Of a stretch of 55,437 nucleotides of DNA, positions 5,480 to 15,548 are shown piece after piece. A program made the position numbers and the translations under genes. This DNA is from an uncultured Pirellulaceae bacterium (lineage in GTDB: Bacteria; Planctomycetota; Planctomycetia; Pirellulales; Pirellulaceae). Location of the stretch: assembly GCA_937929805.1 (NCBI GenBank), contig CALFUT010000013.1:1-55437 (forward strand), in the 5' to 3' direction. The notes beneath the pieces were generated by a model, which saw only the letters and a program-made list of their open reading frames with translations, did not search any database and was not told the origin of the DNA. The first letter of the stretch is position 1, and every line of letters starts with the position of its first letter.

Positions 5480-6340
5480 TCATGTTCGAACGTCCGAGGC
5501 CAACGGATCAAACTGAAGGTAGTCACGCAGCCACGTAACGCCAATGTAGAACGGAATCGTGTCCAGCAGGGCAACCGCGACCTTGAACGCGTAACTGGTT
5601 GCGATCAGCACGCCAAGTTCAAGCCAGTCGGCAACTTCTGGCTGACTGGTCAGGCGAACGGCAAAAAAATGAGTCACTAAGATCACGGCGATCGAGTCAA
5701 CCAATTGCGAAACCAACGTGGAACCATTGTTTCGCAGCCAAAGGTGCTTGCCCTTGGTCAACTTTTTCCAAAAGTGGAACATATAAACGTCGCAGAACTG
5801 GGCAGCCAGATAAGCCAACATGGACGCCGCGACCGCACCGAAGGCAAGCTGTCGAATTTGAAAAAAAGCGGTCGGCGAGCCATTGGCGTCAACCGGAACG
5901 CCATCCACCGGAGCACTTTCAAACGCTCCTGGCAGAACTCCGCCCAGCCATAAGATGAAAACGACCCACACGTTCAAAATCAAACCAACGGTGACCAACC
6001 AGTTGGCTCGACGGCGCCCGTAGAATTCGCTGACAAAGTCCGTACACAAAAACGTTAGCGGATATGGAAGCACTCCAATTGCCACTGCAAAGGTAATCTG
6101 CCAAACGTTCCCTGACTCCAGAGTCCACGGCAGCTGATACAGCTGAATAAAGCGGCTGATGCCCAAGATATTCAGCATGGTCATGGAACCCAGAAACAGC
6201 CCTGCCAGCAATAGGAACACCCGCTCGCGTCGCGCGTGAATGTGCGAGGCCTCGATGGGGTGCAGCGACTCCGAGTGCCCGTTTCGGTCCTGTTGTGCGG
6301 GCTTGAACGGTTGGTTTGGCTTGTTCGGCAAATCAGACAT
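5480..6340 (-). CDS. yhhQ: YhhQ/VUT family transporter (queuosine-precursor type)
   Basis: A 286-residue inner-membrane protein starting at ATG 6340 (MSDLPNKPNQPF), with GAGG seven bases upstream; the longer frame adds an unlikely basic N-terminus. After a hydrophilic lead there are about six membrane segments, including VFLLLAGLFLGSMTMLNILG, ITFAVAIGVLPYPLTFLCTD and FGAVAASMLAYLAAQFCDVY. The motifs YPLTFLCTDFVSEFYGRR, AAQFCDVYMFHFWKK and LVSQLVDS are characteristic of the YhhQ/vitamin-uptake family. Known members import queuosine precursors (preQ0/preQ1), though substrates vary. It converges with the MORN gene and diverges from gcvT. Confidence 0.85.
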   Translation of the reverse strand: MSDLPNKPNQPFKPAQQDRNGHSESLHPIEASHIHARRERVFLLLAGLFLGSMTMLNILGISRFIQLYQLPWTLESGNVWQITFAVAIGVLPYPLTFLCTDFVSEFYGRRRANWLVTVGLILNVWVVFILWLGGVLPGAFESAPVDGVPVDANGSPTAFFQIRQLAFGAVAASMLAYLAAQFCDVYMFHFWKKLTKGKHLWLRNNGSTLVSQLVDSIAVILVTHFFAVRLTSQPEVADWLELGVLIATSYAFKVAVALLDTIPFYIGVTWLRDYLQFDPLASDVRT

Positions 6341-6463
6341 TTCGTCGCCTCTGTTCAACGGGTTTCTGCTAGATACAATAAGGATAGCTCTTTCACATTT
6401 CCACCGTCGCCAACATGCGCAGGTCAATTTGGCTTGATCCGCCCGGGGTACGAGTACGCTTTG

Positions 6464-7576
6464 ATGTCTGAATCTCTTCAAAAAACTGCGCTACACGAGT
6501 GGCATTCCGCAAACGGCGGACGCATGGTGGATTTTGCTGGCTGGTCCATGCCGGTCCAGTACTCCAGCATTATCGACGAGCATCATTTTTGCCGACAGTC
6601 GGTCGGGCTGTTCGATGTCTCTCACATGGCGCGGCTGCAATTTGCTGACTGCAAGGCTTCGCTTGAAGCGCTGGAAAAACTCACCAGCCGGCGTGTTGAT
6701 TCGATGAAGCCGGGCCAGATCCGCTACTCATTGATGACAAACGATCAAGGCGGCGTGCTGGATGATGTGCTGGTGTATCGACTTCCCGATGCGAACCAAG
6801 ACTGCTTCACCATGATGGTGGTCAACGCCAGCAACCGACAAAAGATTGTCGAGTGGCTTCGCAAGCGGCTTGGCCCAGATATTGTTTTCGAAGATCGCAC
6901 CGAATCCACCGCGATAATTGCCGTCCAAGGCCCGAAGGCCAATCAGATTGTTAGCAACCACTGCGAGATCAATCCGGATTCGCTGAAATACTACTGGGGC
7001 ACGACGACGAAGGTTTGCGGATGCGAAGCGATTGTGACTCGAACGGGTTACACGGGCGAGGACGGCTGCGAACTGATTGTTGACAATGAAGACGCGGCCG
7101 CGATCTGGAAGACATTGCATGCAGATGCCGTCGCTGCCGGCGGCGGGGCTTGTGGACTGGCTTCACGCGACACGTTGCGATTGGAAGCCGGCATGCCTTT
7201 GTACGGGCATGAACTTTCAGACGAACTCAATGCGGCGCAGGCGGGATTGAACTTTGCGATCAACTTGAAGGATCGAATCTTCCCTGGTTCAGAAACAATT
7301 GCCGCCGCAAAAGAGCAAAACACGCTACCTGTGCGAATCGGCATCCAGCTAGAAGACAAACGCGCCGCGCGGCAAGATTGCCCGATTTTGATTGACGGGA
7401 ATGCTGTCGGTGTGATTACCAGCGGCACGTTCGCTCCGACCGTGCAGCGTTCTATTTCGATGGGCCTGATCGACCCTCGATTCAGCCAGCCGGGAACATC
7501 CGTCACGATCGACATCCGTGGCAAGCACCATGCGGGAAGCGTGGTTGAACTGCCGTTCTACCAACGAGAAACGTAA
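6464..7576 (+). CDS. gcvT: Glycine cleavage system T protein (aminomethyltransferase)
   Basis: A 370-residue protein from ATG 6464 (MSESLQKTALHEWHSANGGR), normal GcvT length. It accepts the aminomethyl group from lipoylated GcvH and passes the carbon to tetrahydrofolate, releasing ammonia. Visible family motifs: MVDFAGWSMPVQYSSI, VGLFDVSHMARLQF, QIRYSLMTNDQGGVLDDVLV, IIAVQGPKA, RTGYTGEDGCEL, CGLASRDTLRLEAGMPLYGH and the C-terminal GVITSGTFAPTVQRSISMGL. An upstream in-frame stretch to 6236 overlaps the divergent yhhQ gene and is not counted. It starts a gcvT-gcvH-gcvP-ligase run, with gcvH 13 bases downstream. Confidence 0.96.
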   Translation: MSESLQKTALHEWHSANGGRMVDFAGWSMPVQYSSIIDEHHFCRQSVGLFDVSHMARLQFADCKASLEALEKLTSRRVDSMKPGQIRYSLMTNDQGGVLDDVLVYRLPDANQDCFTMMVVNASNRQKIVEWLRKRLGPDIVFEDRTESTAIIAVQGPKANQIVSNHCEINPDSLKYYWGTTTKVCGCEAIVTRTGYTGEDGCELIVDNEDAAAIWKTLHADAVAAGGGACGLASRDTLRLEAGMPLYGHELSDELNAAQAGLNFAINLKDRIFPGSETIAAAKEQNTLPVRIGIQLEDKRAARQDCPILIDGNAVGVITSGTFAPTVQRSISMGLIDPRFSQPGTSVTIDIRGKHHAGSVVELPFYQRET

Positions 7577-7589
7577 CAAGGATAGACAC

Positions 7590-7973
7590 ATGAAACCCGA
7601 AGATTTGCTCTTTGCATCGACTCACGAGTGGGCTCACGTTGCAGACGGAGTCGCCACGATCGGTATCTCGGCTCAGGCCGTCGAGGCTTTAACGGACCTC
7701 GTTTACATGGAGCTTCCGGACTCAGGAGCATCAGTCACCGCGGGCGAGCCATTCGGTGAAGTTGAATCGGTCAAAGCCACCAGTGATCTGTACAGCCCGG
7801 TCGACGGTGAGATCATTGAGGTCAACACGTCGCTGCCGGACAGCCTAGATGTTCTGGGCACTGATCCGTACGGGGCAGGGTGGATCCTGAAAGTGAAACT
7901 GTCCAACGAGGATGCGCTGCAGAAATTGCTCGACCACGACGCCTACCAGAAACAGAACTCAGAAGGTCAATAA
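7590..7973 (+). CDS. gcvH: Glycine cleavage system H protein
   Basis: A 127-residue lipoyl carrier, starting at ATG 7590 with AAGGA eight bases upstream. The lipoylated lysine is K62 in GEVESVKATSDLYSPVDGEI, which exactly fits the GcvH signature. It shuttles the aminomethyl group from GcvP to GcvT and is reoxidised by the L protein (not in the window). Thirteen bases separate it from gcvT, so they are cotranscribed. It probably needs the lipoyl-transfer enzyme encoded just after gcvP. Confidence 0.96.
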   Translation: MKPEDLLFASTHEWAHVADGVATIGISAQAVEALTDLVYMELPDSGASVTAGEPFGEVESVKATSDLYSPVDGEIIEVNTSLPDSLDVLGTDPYGAGWILKVKLSNEDALQKLLDHDAYQKQNSEGQ

Positions 7974-7982
7974 ACCTGCCTT

Positions 7983-8020
7983 TCAAAGAGTTCGCTTTAA
8001 GTCAAAGAGTTCGTTTTAAG
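7983..8020 (+). repeat. 19-bp tandem duplication between gcvH and gcvP
   Basis: TCAAAGAGTTCGCTTTAAG (7983-8001) is directly followed by TCAAAGAGTTCGTTTTAAG (8002-8020), one mismatch in 19. It fills half of the 78-base gap before the gcvP start. No stem or T-run suggests a terminator; a spacing or RNA-processing role is possible but unproven. Confidence 0.8.
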
Positions 8021-8051
8021 TAAGACCGCTTTTGTTTGAAGAGAGAAACCG

Positions 8052-10991
8052 ATGTTCAATTCTCAATCAAACTCGAGCGGTGAAGCCCCCGACCAACTTT
8101 CAAACTGTGCTAGTAACATGAACGCTCCAACCTGCCCCCCGAAAGCACTCACCGGAACTGGAACTGATTTCGCCTCTCGACATATCGGCCCCAGCCCCGA
8201 TGAAGTGGCAAAGATGCTTGATGCCGTCGGTGTGAGTTCACTTGCAGAATTGATGGAGTCGACTGTTCCCGCAGGCATTCACTTGACTCAGCCGATGGAC
8301 TTGCCCGCGGGTTGTGCCGAGCATGAATCGTTGGCGGAGCTTCAACAATTGGCCGACCAGAATCAAACGTTTCGCTCGATGATTGGAGCCGGTTACTACG
8401 GGACAATCGTTCCGCCTGTCATTCAGCGGAACGTGCTGGAAAATCCCGGCTGGTACACGGCCTACACACCATACCAAGCGGAAATCTCACAAGGACGACT
8501 TGAGTCACTGCTGACGTTCCAGCAAATGATCATGGACCTGACCGGGATGACATTCGCAAACGCATCGCTGCTGGACGAAGCGACCGCCGCGGCCGAAGCG
8601 ATGGCGTTATCCAAACGAGCTGGCAAGCATCCGTCCAATCAGTTCTTCGTGGCGGACGACGTTCACCCTCAGACGTTGGACGTGCTGCAGACGCGAGCGA
8701 CTTGGTTTGGCTTCGACATCGTCGTCGCCCCGGCAGATGAATTGGCCCAGCATGACGTTTTTGGCGCTCTACTTCAGTACCCCGGCACCGAAGGGCAAGT
8801 GATTGATCTGGAACCAATGATCGCTGCGGCCCATGAGAAAAAAACGCTCGTGGCGGTCGCCAGTGACCTGCTGGCCCTGACATTGCTAAAGCCGCCAGGC
8901 GAAATGGACGCCGACATCGTGATCGGTAGTGCTCAGCGATTTGGTGTGCCCATGGGAATGGGCGGGCCTCATGCGGCGTTCCTGTCAACGCGAAACAAAT
9001 TCAAGCGTTCCGTTCCGGGCCGTGTGATTGGTGTCTCGAAAGACACGCGAGGCAACCGTGCATTGCGGATGGCGATGCAGACTCGCGAGCAGCACATTCG
9101 CCGCGACAAAGCCACCTCGAATATCTGCACGGCTCAAGCGCTTTTAGCCAACATGGCGGCTTTTTACGCCGTCTATCATGGTCCCAATCGGTTGAAGCAG
9201 ATTGCGAATCGCGTGCATTCGTTGGCGGTCACGCTAGCGACGAGCCTCGAGAACAGCCAGATCTCCGTTGTCCACGATTCGTTCTTCGACACCGTTTGCG
9301 TCAAAGTCAAAAGTGCGGATGCGACATTGGTGGCAGCCGCTGCCGCGGGGATAAATCTTCGAAAAATTGACGACCAAAAAGTCGGCATCAGCTTGGACGA
9401 AACGTCCACCGAGCAGGACGTGCATGATGTGGTGAAGGCCATCGCTGGCGAACAATGCGAGATCAACATGCTCTCCGCCACGACCAATACAGCACTCCCG
9501 CAAAACTTGCAGCGGACCACGGATTTTCTCACGCACGAGGTGTTCCATCGGTTTCAGAGTGAAACGGAAATGCTTCGCTACTTGAAGCGGTTAGAGAACC
9601 GAGACTACTCGCTGGCTCACGGTATGATCCCATTGGGTTCTTGCACAATGAAGTTGAATGCGACTTCGGAAATGATCCCCGTAACATGGCCGAAGTTCGC
9701 GAACGTTCACCCGTTTGCTCCTGCTGAGCAATGGCAGGGCTATCAACGGTTGATCGAACAACTAAAAAACTGGCTAGTCGAAATAACGGGCTACGACTCG
9801 GTTTGCCTCCAGCCAAACTCAGGAGCCCAAGGCGAATACGCCGGCCTGCTGGCGATCCGTCGTTACCACGACAGCATCGGACAAGGGCATCGGGACGTGT
9901 GCCTGATTCCGGTGTCGGCCCATGGCACCAATCCAGCCAGCGCCAGCATGATGGGGATGAAAGTGGTCGTCGTAAAAACGGACGACGACGGTAACATCGA
10001 CATGGATGACTTGAAGTCAAAAATTGACACGCACCGGGAATCGCTGTCGACTTTGATGATCACTTATCCCAGCACGCACGGCGTATTTGAGGAATCGGTT
10101 CAAGAAGTATGCGAATTGGTACATGACGCAGGAGGTCAAGTTTATCTCGATGGAGCCAACCTAAACGCACTGGTTGGAGTCGCTGCCCCGGGTAAGTTTG
10201 GAGCCGATGTTTCTCATTTGAATCTGCACAAGACTTTCTGCATTCCTCATGGAGGCGGAGGGCCGGGTGTTGGGCCGATTGGCGTAGGCAAGCACCTGAC
10301 CGAGTTCCTACCGAATCACCGGCATTACTCTCATTCGGGTGAATTCAGCCACGCGGTCGCTGCGGCCCCGTTTGGTTCCGCATCGATTCTGCCAATCTCG
10401 TGGGCGTACATCCGCATGATGGGTTCGGGCGGCCTTACCCGAGCGACTCAGGTGGCGATCTTGAACGCGAACTATATTGCGGCCAAATTGAACGGGCATT
10501 ACGACGTGCTGTACAAGGGCCGAAATGGACGAGTGGCTCACGAGTGCATTGTCGATATCCGACCGATCAAGGATTCATGTGGGATCACCGAAAAAGATCT
10601 GGCCAAGCGATTGATGGATTATGGTTTTCACGCACCCACCATGTCGTGGCCGGTTGGTGGGACGATCATGATCGAGCCAACGGAAAGCGAATCGCTGGCC
10701 GAACTTGATCGATTCTGTGATGCCATGATTCAGATTCGAGATGAAATCAGAGACGTTGAATCAGGGCAGATCTCGGCGGAAGATTCCGCCTTGCACCATG
10801 CACCTCACACCATGCCCGATCTGGTCGACAGCGATTGGGACCGTGCTTACAGCCGCGAGTTTGCCGTTTTCCCGACGCCAGCGACCCGAGCGTCTAAATT
10901 CTGGCCGACCGTGAACCGAGTCGACGATGTTTTTGGCGATCGCAATGTCGTCTGCTCATGCCCACCGCTGTCCGAGTACGCAGACGAATAG
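8052..10991 (+). CDS. gcvP: Glycine dehydrogenase (decarboxylating), fused P protein
   Basis: A 979-residue single-chain P protein (the alpha and beta parts are fused). It decarboxylates glycine with pyridoxal phosphate and loads the aminomethyl group on GcvH. The N-terminal half shows [37 protein letters not shown] and [16 protein letters not shown]. The C-terminal half shows [40 protein letters not shown] and the PLP site [19 protein letters not shown], with K727 as the Schiff-base lysine. The start at 8052 gives a short extra lead compared with most homologues; a second Met (residue 23, MNAPTCPPK) is an alternative. Follows gcvH by 78 bases containing a tandem repeat. Confidence 0.96.
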   Translation: MFNSQSNSSGEAPDQLSNCASNMNAPTCPPKALTGTGTDFASRHIGPSPDEVAKMLDAVGVSSLAELMESTVPAGIHLTQPMDLPAGCAEHESLAELQQLADQNQTFRSMIGAGYYGTIVPPVIQRNVLENPGWYTAYTPYQAEISQGRLESLLTFQQMIMDLTGMTFANASLLDEATAAAEAMALSKRAGKHPSNQFFVADDVHPQTLDVLQTRATWFGFDIVVAPADELAQHDVFGALLQYPGTEGQVIDLEPMIAAAHEKKTLVAVASDLLALTLLKPPGEMDADIVIGSAQRFGVPMGMGGPHAAFLSTRNKFKRSVPGRVIGVSKDTRGNRALRMAMQTREQHIRRDKATSNICTAQALLANMAAFYAVYHGPNRLKQIANRVHSLAVTLATSLENSQISVVHDSFFDTVCVKVKSADATLVAAAAAGINLRKIDDQKVGISLDETSTEQDVHDVVKAIAGEQCEINMLSATTNTALPQNLQRTTDFLTHEVFHRFQSETEMLRYLKRLENRDYSLAHGMIPLGSCTMKLNATSEMIPVTWPKFANVHPFAPAEQWQGYQRLIEQLKNWLVEITGYDSVCLQPNSGAQGEYAGLLAIRRYHDSIGQGHRDVCLIPVSAHGTNPASASMMGMKVVVVKTDDDGNIDMDDLKSKIDTHRESLSTLMITYPSTHGVFEESVQEVCELVHDAGGQVYLDGANLNALVGVAAPGKFGADVSHLNLHKTFCIPHGGGGPGVGPIGVGKHLTEFLPNHRHYSHSGEFSHAVAAAPFGSASILPISWAYIRMMGSGGLTRATQVAILNANYIAAKLNGHYDVLYKGRNGRVAHECIVDIRPIKDSCGITEKDLAKRLMDYGFHAPTMSWPVGGTIMIEPTESESLAELDRFCDAMIQIRDEIRDVESGQISAEDSALHHAPHTMPDLVDSDWDRAYSREFAVFPTPATRASKFWPTVNRVDDVFGDRNVVCSCPPLSEYADE

Positions 10992-11038
10992 GCCAGCTGC
11001 GAAGACAACTCAATGCGACTATTTTTCTGCCGCCCAAT

Positions 11039-11797
11039 ATGACCTCAGCCAGATTGATCATCGATCCGCCGATGCCCGGAAACTGGAACATGGCGCTCGA
11101 CCAGGCACTGTTGGAAACGGCTGACCGGCGCGGCGAGATCACGCTTCGGTTTTACCGCTGGTCAGAGCCGACGCTGTCCTTAGGCTACTTTCAAAAATAT
11201 GCGGATCGAGGAAACCACGCCGCCAGTCGCGATTGTGCGATCGTCCGCCGGTCGTCAGGCGGCGGTGCGATCGTTCACGACCGTGAATTGACTTACAGCA
11301 TTTGCGTTCCTGAATCCAATCGCTGGTCGAAGTCAAGTGACCAACTGTACGACCTAGTTCATCATCAAGTCGTCCATGTTCTAGATCTGCATGGGATTTC
11401 TGCCCGTTTATTTGACGCCGCCAAGAACGAACAGGACCAGCGGACTTCGCACGACAATCAATCGTTTCTGTGTTTTCAACGACGAAGCCGAGGAGATGTC
11501 GTGGTTGCCGATTCAAAAGTTTGTGGCAGTGCTCAACGCAGGCTACGCAACGCGCTCATTCAGCACGGCAGCCTGATTTTGGGAACGTCCTCGTGTGCGC
11601 CAGAACTTTCCGGATTGGCCGAATTGACGGGCACTACGCTGAACTATGAAAAAACGTGTCGCAATTTGGCGGATGGAATCTCGGCCGAACTTCAAATTAA
11701 TCTGACTGACGGAACCACGACCGAATCGGAACTCACTGCAGCCAAACGGATCCGCCAAGAAAGATTTTGCAACGATGCGTGGACCCGCAAACGGTAG
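11039..11797 (+). CDS. Lipoate/octanoate protein ligase family (LplA/LipM-like)
   Basis: A 252-residue member of the BPL/LplA/LipB fold, starting at ATG 11039 (MTSARLIIDPPMPGNWNMAL) after the gcvP stop. Motifs: NWNMALDQALLE at the start, LRFYRWSEPTLSLGYFQ, the catalytic-loop sequence VRRSSGGGAIVHDRELTYSI, and VVADSKVCGSAQRR followed by ALIQHGSLIL. The single-domain size and the C-G-S-A-Q-R-R motif resemble LipM-type octanoyltransferases and lipoate ligases. Placed directly behind gcvTHP, it most likely attaches octanoate or lipoate to GcvH. Whether it transfers from ACP or activates free lipoate cannot be settled by reading. Confidence 0.85.
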   Translation: MTSARLIIDPPMPGNWNMALDQALLETADRRGEITLRFYRWSEPTLSLGYFQKYADRGNHAASRDCAIVRRSSGGGAIVHDRELTYSICVPESNRWSKSSDQLYDLVHHQVVHVLDLHGISARLFDAAKNEQDQRTSHDNQSFLCFQRRSRGDVVVADSKVCGSAQRRLRNALIQHGSLILGTSSCAPELSGLAELTGTTLNYEKTCRNLADGISAELQINLTDGTTTESELTAAKRIRQERFCNDAWTRKR

Positions 11798-12276
11798 GAG
11801 AAGCCAGTCGGTTTCGCATTGGCGTTCGAAGATTTTCGCAGACTAAAGGTCGATGAAAATCCCTTACACACAGTTCCATTTATTGTTGATCGAATGTTTC
11901 AACAATCAATGGTTTCAACGCCGTGTTGTGGTCAGTTCGGTCACGTATTTGTCGATACCGATCATATTGAGTCGGTCACGTAGTCCTCGAAAGTCAACTT
12001 TGGTTGAAAGAACTTTAATGTCCTTTCGCCGGATGATTTCGGGTTGAGTAAATTCTTTTGCTCGCTAAGCTGGCCCCCTCAGAGATGAGTATCAGTCATT
12101 GCCGATAAAGTCTTTATCCTCTTTCGACGCGTTTAAAGAGGCATAATTTGACTTTAGCGGCTTTCGGCCGATAATTGAGGTAGATGAAGTTTGGTGAAAG
12201 TGTTCATAGGTTCGAGGCAAGGCCGAACACACTAAATCACTGAGCAGGGTCCTGTGCTTTCTGGAGGGAAAACGGG
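11798..12276. other. Gene-free stretch between lipoyl ligase and FHA gene
   Basis: About 480 bases with lower GC than the neighbours and no ORF that resembles a protein on either strand. A purine-rich CTGGAGGGAAAACGGG ribosome-binding region (near 12260-12275) precedes the FHA start. No clear terminator was found for the gcv operon. A regulatory RNA or long leader is possible but I see no specific support. Confidence 0.5.
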
Positions 12277-12978
12277 ATGAAAACAAGTTTAAGAGTCGTC
12301 GGCGGGAAGAACGACGGTCGCGAAATCGCGATCAAGGTTCGAAAATTCATTATCGGTCGCGGTGAGAAAGCTCACCTTCGTCCATCAAGTGATCTGGTCA
12401 GCCGCCATCATTGCGCAATTCGCGTTCAAGACGGCAAAGTAACGATCGAAGACCTGAAAAGTCGCAACGGCACCTACGTCAATGGCGAGAAAATTGAAGG
12501 CAAGCATGTTGCTAAATCGGGTGACAAGCTTCGGATTGGTCGCCTGCAATTGGAGATGGTCATCGATATGGCTGCCGCCGGAGCCAAGCGTCCAGTAGTC
12601 AAAGATGTCGCTGAAGTCGCCGCCCGTACGGCATCCAAAACGAAGTCTTCTGACGAATCGCTTGATGAAAGTATCACCGACTGGTTGTCAGACGACGACG
12701 ATTCGCCGTCGATTAGCAACGAACGAAATCACCAAGTATCCGAAACCGTCCAAATGAGTTTGGAGGATACGACTCAAATCAAGCAGCCGGTCATACCGGA
12801 CGGCAATCAGAATAGCGAAACGGGTACGGGGGAAATTGGAGAAGCTGATTCCACTGAATCGAAAGAGTCTGATACGAAAGGTCGCTTCGGCAAACTGCCT
12901 ACTCGCGAGGCTGACAAACACGAAAGTTCGACGCACGCAGCTGACGACGTCCTGAAGAAGTTTTTCAACCGTCGTTAG
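12277..12978 (+). CDS. FHA-domain protein
   Basis: A 233-residue cytoplasmic protein with an N-terminal forkhead-associated domain (residues about 1-95), which binds phosphothreonine peptides. Signature residues: KFIIGRGEKAHLRPSSDLVS (strand 3-4 loop), SRHHCAIRVQDG and LKSRNGTYVNGEKI, including the conserved GR, S--H and N-G-T/V-N. The rest is hydrophilic, acidic and serine-rich and ends in a basic motif (DDVLKKFFNRR). A strong AGGGAAAACGGG ribosome site precedes ATG 12277. FHA proteins work with Ser/Thr kinases, abundant in planctomycetes, but none is adjacent. Followed by an intrinsic terminator. Confidence 0.9.
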   Translation: MKTSLRVVGGKNDGREIAIKVRKFIIGRGEKAHLRPSSDLVSRHHCAIRVQDGKVTIEDLKSRNGTYVNGEKIEGKHVAKSGDKLRIGRLQLEMVIDMAAAGAKRPVVKDVAEVAARTASKTKSSDESLDESITDWLSDDDDSPSISNERNHQVSETVQMSLEDTTQIKQPVIPDGNQNSETGTGEIGEADSTESKESDTKGRFGKLPTREADKHESSTHAADDVLKKFFNRR

Positions 12979-13026
12979 CCAACTCGCCCGAGCCTATCAG
13001 ATTCGAAAATCCTTATCGCAACCTAC

Positions 13027-13054
13027 GCCAGCCTGTTATCAGGCTGGCTTTTTT
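13027..13054 (+). terminator. Intrinsic terminator after FHA gene
   Basis: Perfect nine-base stem GCCAGCCTG (13027-13035), loop TTAT, CAGGCTGGC (13040-13048), followed by six T. It ends the FHA transcript 48 bases after the stop. The remaining bases to 13329 hold no gene that I recognise. Confidence 0.92.
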
Positions 13055-13329
13055 GTTGCCTTTTCGTCGTCATCTGCTGCCGAAGCGGTTTCGATTCGCC
13101 ACATCATGGCTCCTCTATCGCACGCGTCATCCAATACCGCAGTGCCAGCACTCGGTGCTGGCAGTTTGATCTTGCCGTTTTCACGGCGGAGAACTACTGT
13201 TCGGGAGATTTTTAAAGCCGCGCTAAAACGTATCCGCGCGTCGGCTTCTACCGTTGGGTTCCTAAGTCTGGATTCGCTATGAATCTTTTTTCTTTCACTG
13301 ATGCTGGTTCGACGATTGGCTCAACGATC

Positions 13330-14037
13330 ATGCGTTCGGGTGTAAATCGTCTGTTGATCGGTTGCTGCCTGCTTTTTGCGGCCGGATGTAATCTTGGCGT
13401 TCAGCAACACAATGTTTCTGGCAGCCAAGCTTACCAATCAGGGCAGTACGCCCAAGCGATTAACCAGTTCCAGCAGGCCTTGCAAGCCAATCCTCGCGAC
13501 AGCAACGCGTACTACAATCTTGCTGCCAGTTATTACTCGATGGGCAAGCAATCCAAAAACAGTCAATGGTTGCAGCAGGCCGAACAACTCTATCGTCAAT
13601 CCATCTCGCTAAACGACCAACACGTCGATGCCCACCGTGGACTATCTGCGCTTCTGATTGAAACCGGAAGAGAAAAATTCGCATTCGATTTACTCAACGA
13701 TTGGAAAGCGCGCTATCCAAATTCGGCTCAGCCTACGATTGAGCTTGCTCGTGTGTACCAAGAGTATGGTGACAACCGTCGAGCAACGGACCTGCTGGCC
13801 GATGCGTTGCGGCTTGATGGTGGCAACGTTCGCGCACTCAAAGCGATGGGGCATGTGCGAGAAGTTCAGGGGCAAACCAATCTGGCGTTGGACAACTATC
13901 TGCGAGTCCTTCAAATCGATCCGCAGCAGGGCGAGGTCGCTCAGCGAGTCGCCACACTTCAGAGCCAGTTGGGCCAATCAAGTGCGGGCACCGTCCCCGC
14001 ACGTTACGGCTCCGCCAATCCCTACATTCCTCGGTAG
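13330..14037 (+). CDS. TPR-repeat lipoprotein
   Basis: A 235-residue protein from ATG 13330 (MRSGVNRLLIGCCLLFAAGC), chosen because it gives a compact lipoprotein signal with lipobox FAAGC; an upstream in-frame ATG at 13279 would add 17 residues. After the lipid-modified cysteine come about five tetratricopeptide repeats: GSQAYQSGQYAQAINQFQQA, NAYYNLAASYYSMGK, VDAHRGLSALLIETGREKFA, LARVYQEYGDNRRATDLLAD and AMGHVREVQGQTNLALDNYL. It would sit in a membrane facing the periplasm as a protein-interaction scaffold. Partner unknown. Confidence 0.85.
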   Translation: MRSGVNRLLIGCCLLFAAGCNLGVQQHNVSGSQAYQSGQYAQAINQFQQALQANPRDSNAYYNLAASYYSMGKQSKNSQWLQQAEQLYRQSISLNDQHVDAHRGLSALLIETGREKFAFDLLNDWKARYPNSAQPTIELARVYQEYGDNRRATDLLADALRLDGGNVRALKAMGHVREVQGQTNLALDNYLRVLQIDPQQGEVAQRVATLQSQLGQSSAGTVPARYGSANPYIPR

Positions 14038-14318
14038 GCACTTGGCGACGGCACTTGGCCACGGCACACGGGCGCCTGCGGCATTTTTTCTCTCTCAACC
14101 CAAAACCCCGGCAGCCTCCCGCTTCCTCTGATTTTCAAGCCGATTTCGACTGTCGGCCCACGATTGAGGCCTTCGTTCGCGTACTGACCAGATCGAGCTT
14201 TCACGGGGCCACTTTTCACAATTTACCCCCGCGTCTAAACTGCTTCTTTCTTATTTTCGCGGGCGATTTTTTACTCGTGCCGAGTCCTCAATTTTCCACC
14301 TTTGGTCTGGAACCGAAC

Positions 14319-15428
14319 ATGCCCACATCGACCACCGAATCACGCGTTTTCAATTTTTCGGCGGGTCCGGCAACGCTGCCGCTGAGCGTCCTTGAACAAA
14401 TCCAAGCAGAGATGCTTTCACTGCCGGGCGTTGGCAGCAGCGTCCTGGAGATCAGCCACCGTAGCAAAGATTTCGACGCGATTCTGGAAGACGCGGTCAC
14501 CCGTGTGACTCAAGTGTTGAATGTTCCGGACACCCATGAAGTCCTGTTCATCCAAGGCGGCGGTGCTTTGCAGAATATCATGATCCCCGCCAACCTGATC
14601 ACCGATTCGGCTCAAACTGCCGACTACATCCAGACGGGATCGTGGGGCAAAAAAAGTGCCGGAGAAGTCCACAACTATGGCAACCTAAACGTCGCATACG
14701 ATGCGGCCGAATCGAACTACGACCACGTTCCTAGTCAGGATCAACTAAAACTAACCTCCGGCGCAGCGTACGTTCATCTTACATCCAACGAAACCATTCA
14801 GGGCGTTCAGTTCCACAAGCTCCCGGACACGAACGGCGTGCCCATCGTTGCGGATAAGTCGTCAGACATTTTTTGCGAGCCAATCAACGTAGCCGACTAC
14901 GGTTTGCTTTACGCGTGTGCTCAGAAAAACGCGGGCGTTGCCGGAGTCACCATCGTGGTGATGGCGAAGGAATTGACCGAACGATCGGCACCAAAAATGC
15001 CAAGCTATCTGAGCTACGCCAAGCACTCCGCCGGTGGATCGCGATTCAATACTCCGTGTTCATTTGGCATCTACGTCACTGGCTTGGTTTGCAAATGGCT
15101 GCAGGAGGAAATCGGCGGCCTTGAGAAGATGGCTGCCATCAATGAATCAAAAGCAAAAATGCTGTACGACGTGGTTGATGGAAGCAATGGTTTCTACATC
15201 GGACACGCTCAGCCTGCAGATCGTTCGACAATGAACGTGACCTTTAAGATGGCAACGCCCGAGCTTGATGCCAAGTTTGTTGCTGATGCCGATGAAGCCG
15301 GCATGTCAACGCTAAAAGGGCACCGCAGCGTCGGAGGCATTCGAGCATCGATCTACAACGCGATGCCCGTTGAAGGCGTTGAGTCTCTAACCGCGTTCAT
15401 GAAAGACTTCGCTGCCAAGAACGGTTAA
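14319..15428 (+). CDS. serC: Phosphoserine aminotransferase
   Basis: A 369-residue class V aminotransferase (family length about 360) beginning at ATG 14319, MPTSTTESRVFNFSAGPATL. It converts 3-phosphohydroxypyruvate and glutamate to phosphoserine. Motifs: FNFSAGPATLPLSVLEQIQ, VLEISHRSKDF, VLFIQGGGALQNIMIPANL, TGSWGKKSAGEVHNYG, VADKSSDIFCEPINV and YACAQKNAGVAGVTIVVM, where the lysine of AQKN is the PLP lysine, and GHRSVGGIRASIYNAMPVEG at the end. ORF sequence before 14319 is out of character and excluded. serA follows after 120 bases, so the two form a serine-synthesis unit; SerB is not here. Confidence 0.96.
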   Translation: MPTSTTESRVFNFSAGPATLPLSVLEQIQAEMLSLPGVGSSVLEISHRSKDFDAILEDAVTRVTQVLNVPDTHEVLFIQGGGALQNIMIPANLITDSAQTADYIQTGSWGKKSAGEVHNYGNLNVAYDAAESNYDHVPSQDQLKLTSGAAYVHLTSNETIQGVQFHKLPDTNGVPIVADKSSDIFCEPINVADYGLLYACAQKNAGVAGVTIVVMAKELTERSAPKMPSYLSYAKHSAGGSRFNTPCSFGIYVTGLVCKWLQEEIGGLEKMAAINESKAKMLYDVVDGSNGFYIGHAQPADRSTMNVTFKMATPELDAKFVADADEAGMSTLKGHRSVGGIRASIYNAMPVEGVESLTAFMKDFAAKNG

Positions 15429-15548
15429 GCTTTCCCTCGCTAACATTCAAACCTTTAGTTTCTTTGGCGGCACACATCCGTGAGCCGGGCAATTCCACGT
15501 TTACGGGCCATCCGTTCATCTTTTAATCTTGAAAATCAGGAAATTACC

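Noticed and set aside
6236-6463. N-terminal extension of gcvT
   Set aside because: It lies antisense to the start of yhhQ and lacks GcvT similarity; the Met at 6464 begins the family sequence.
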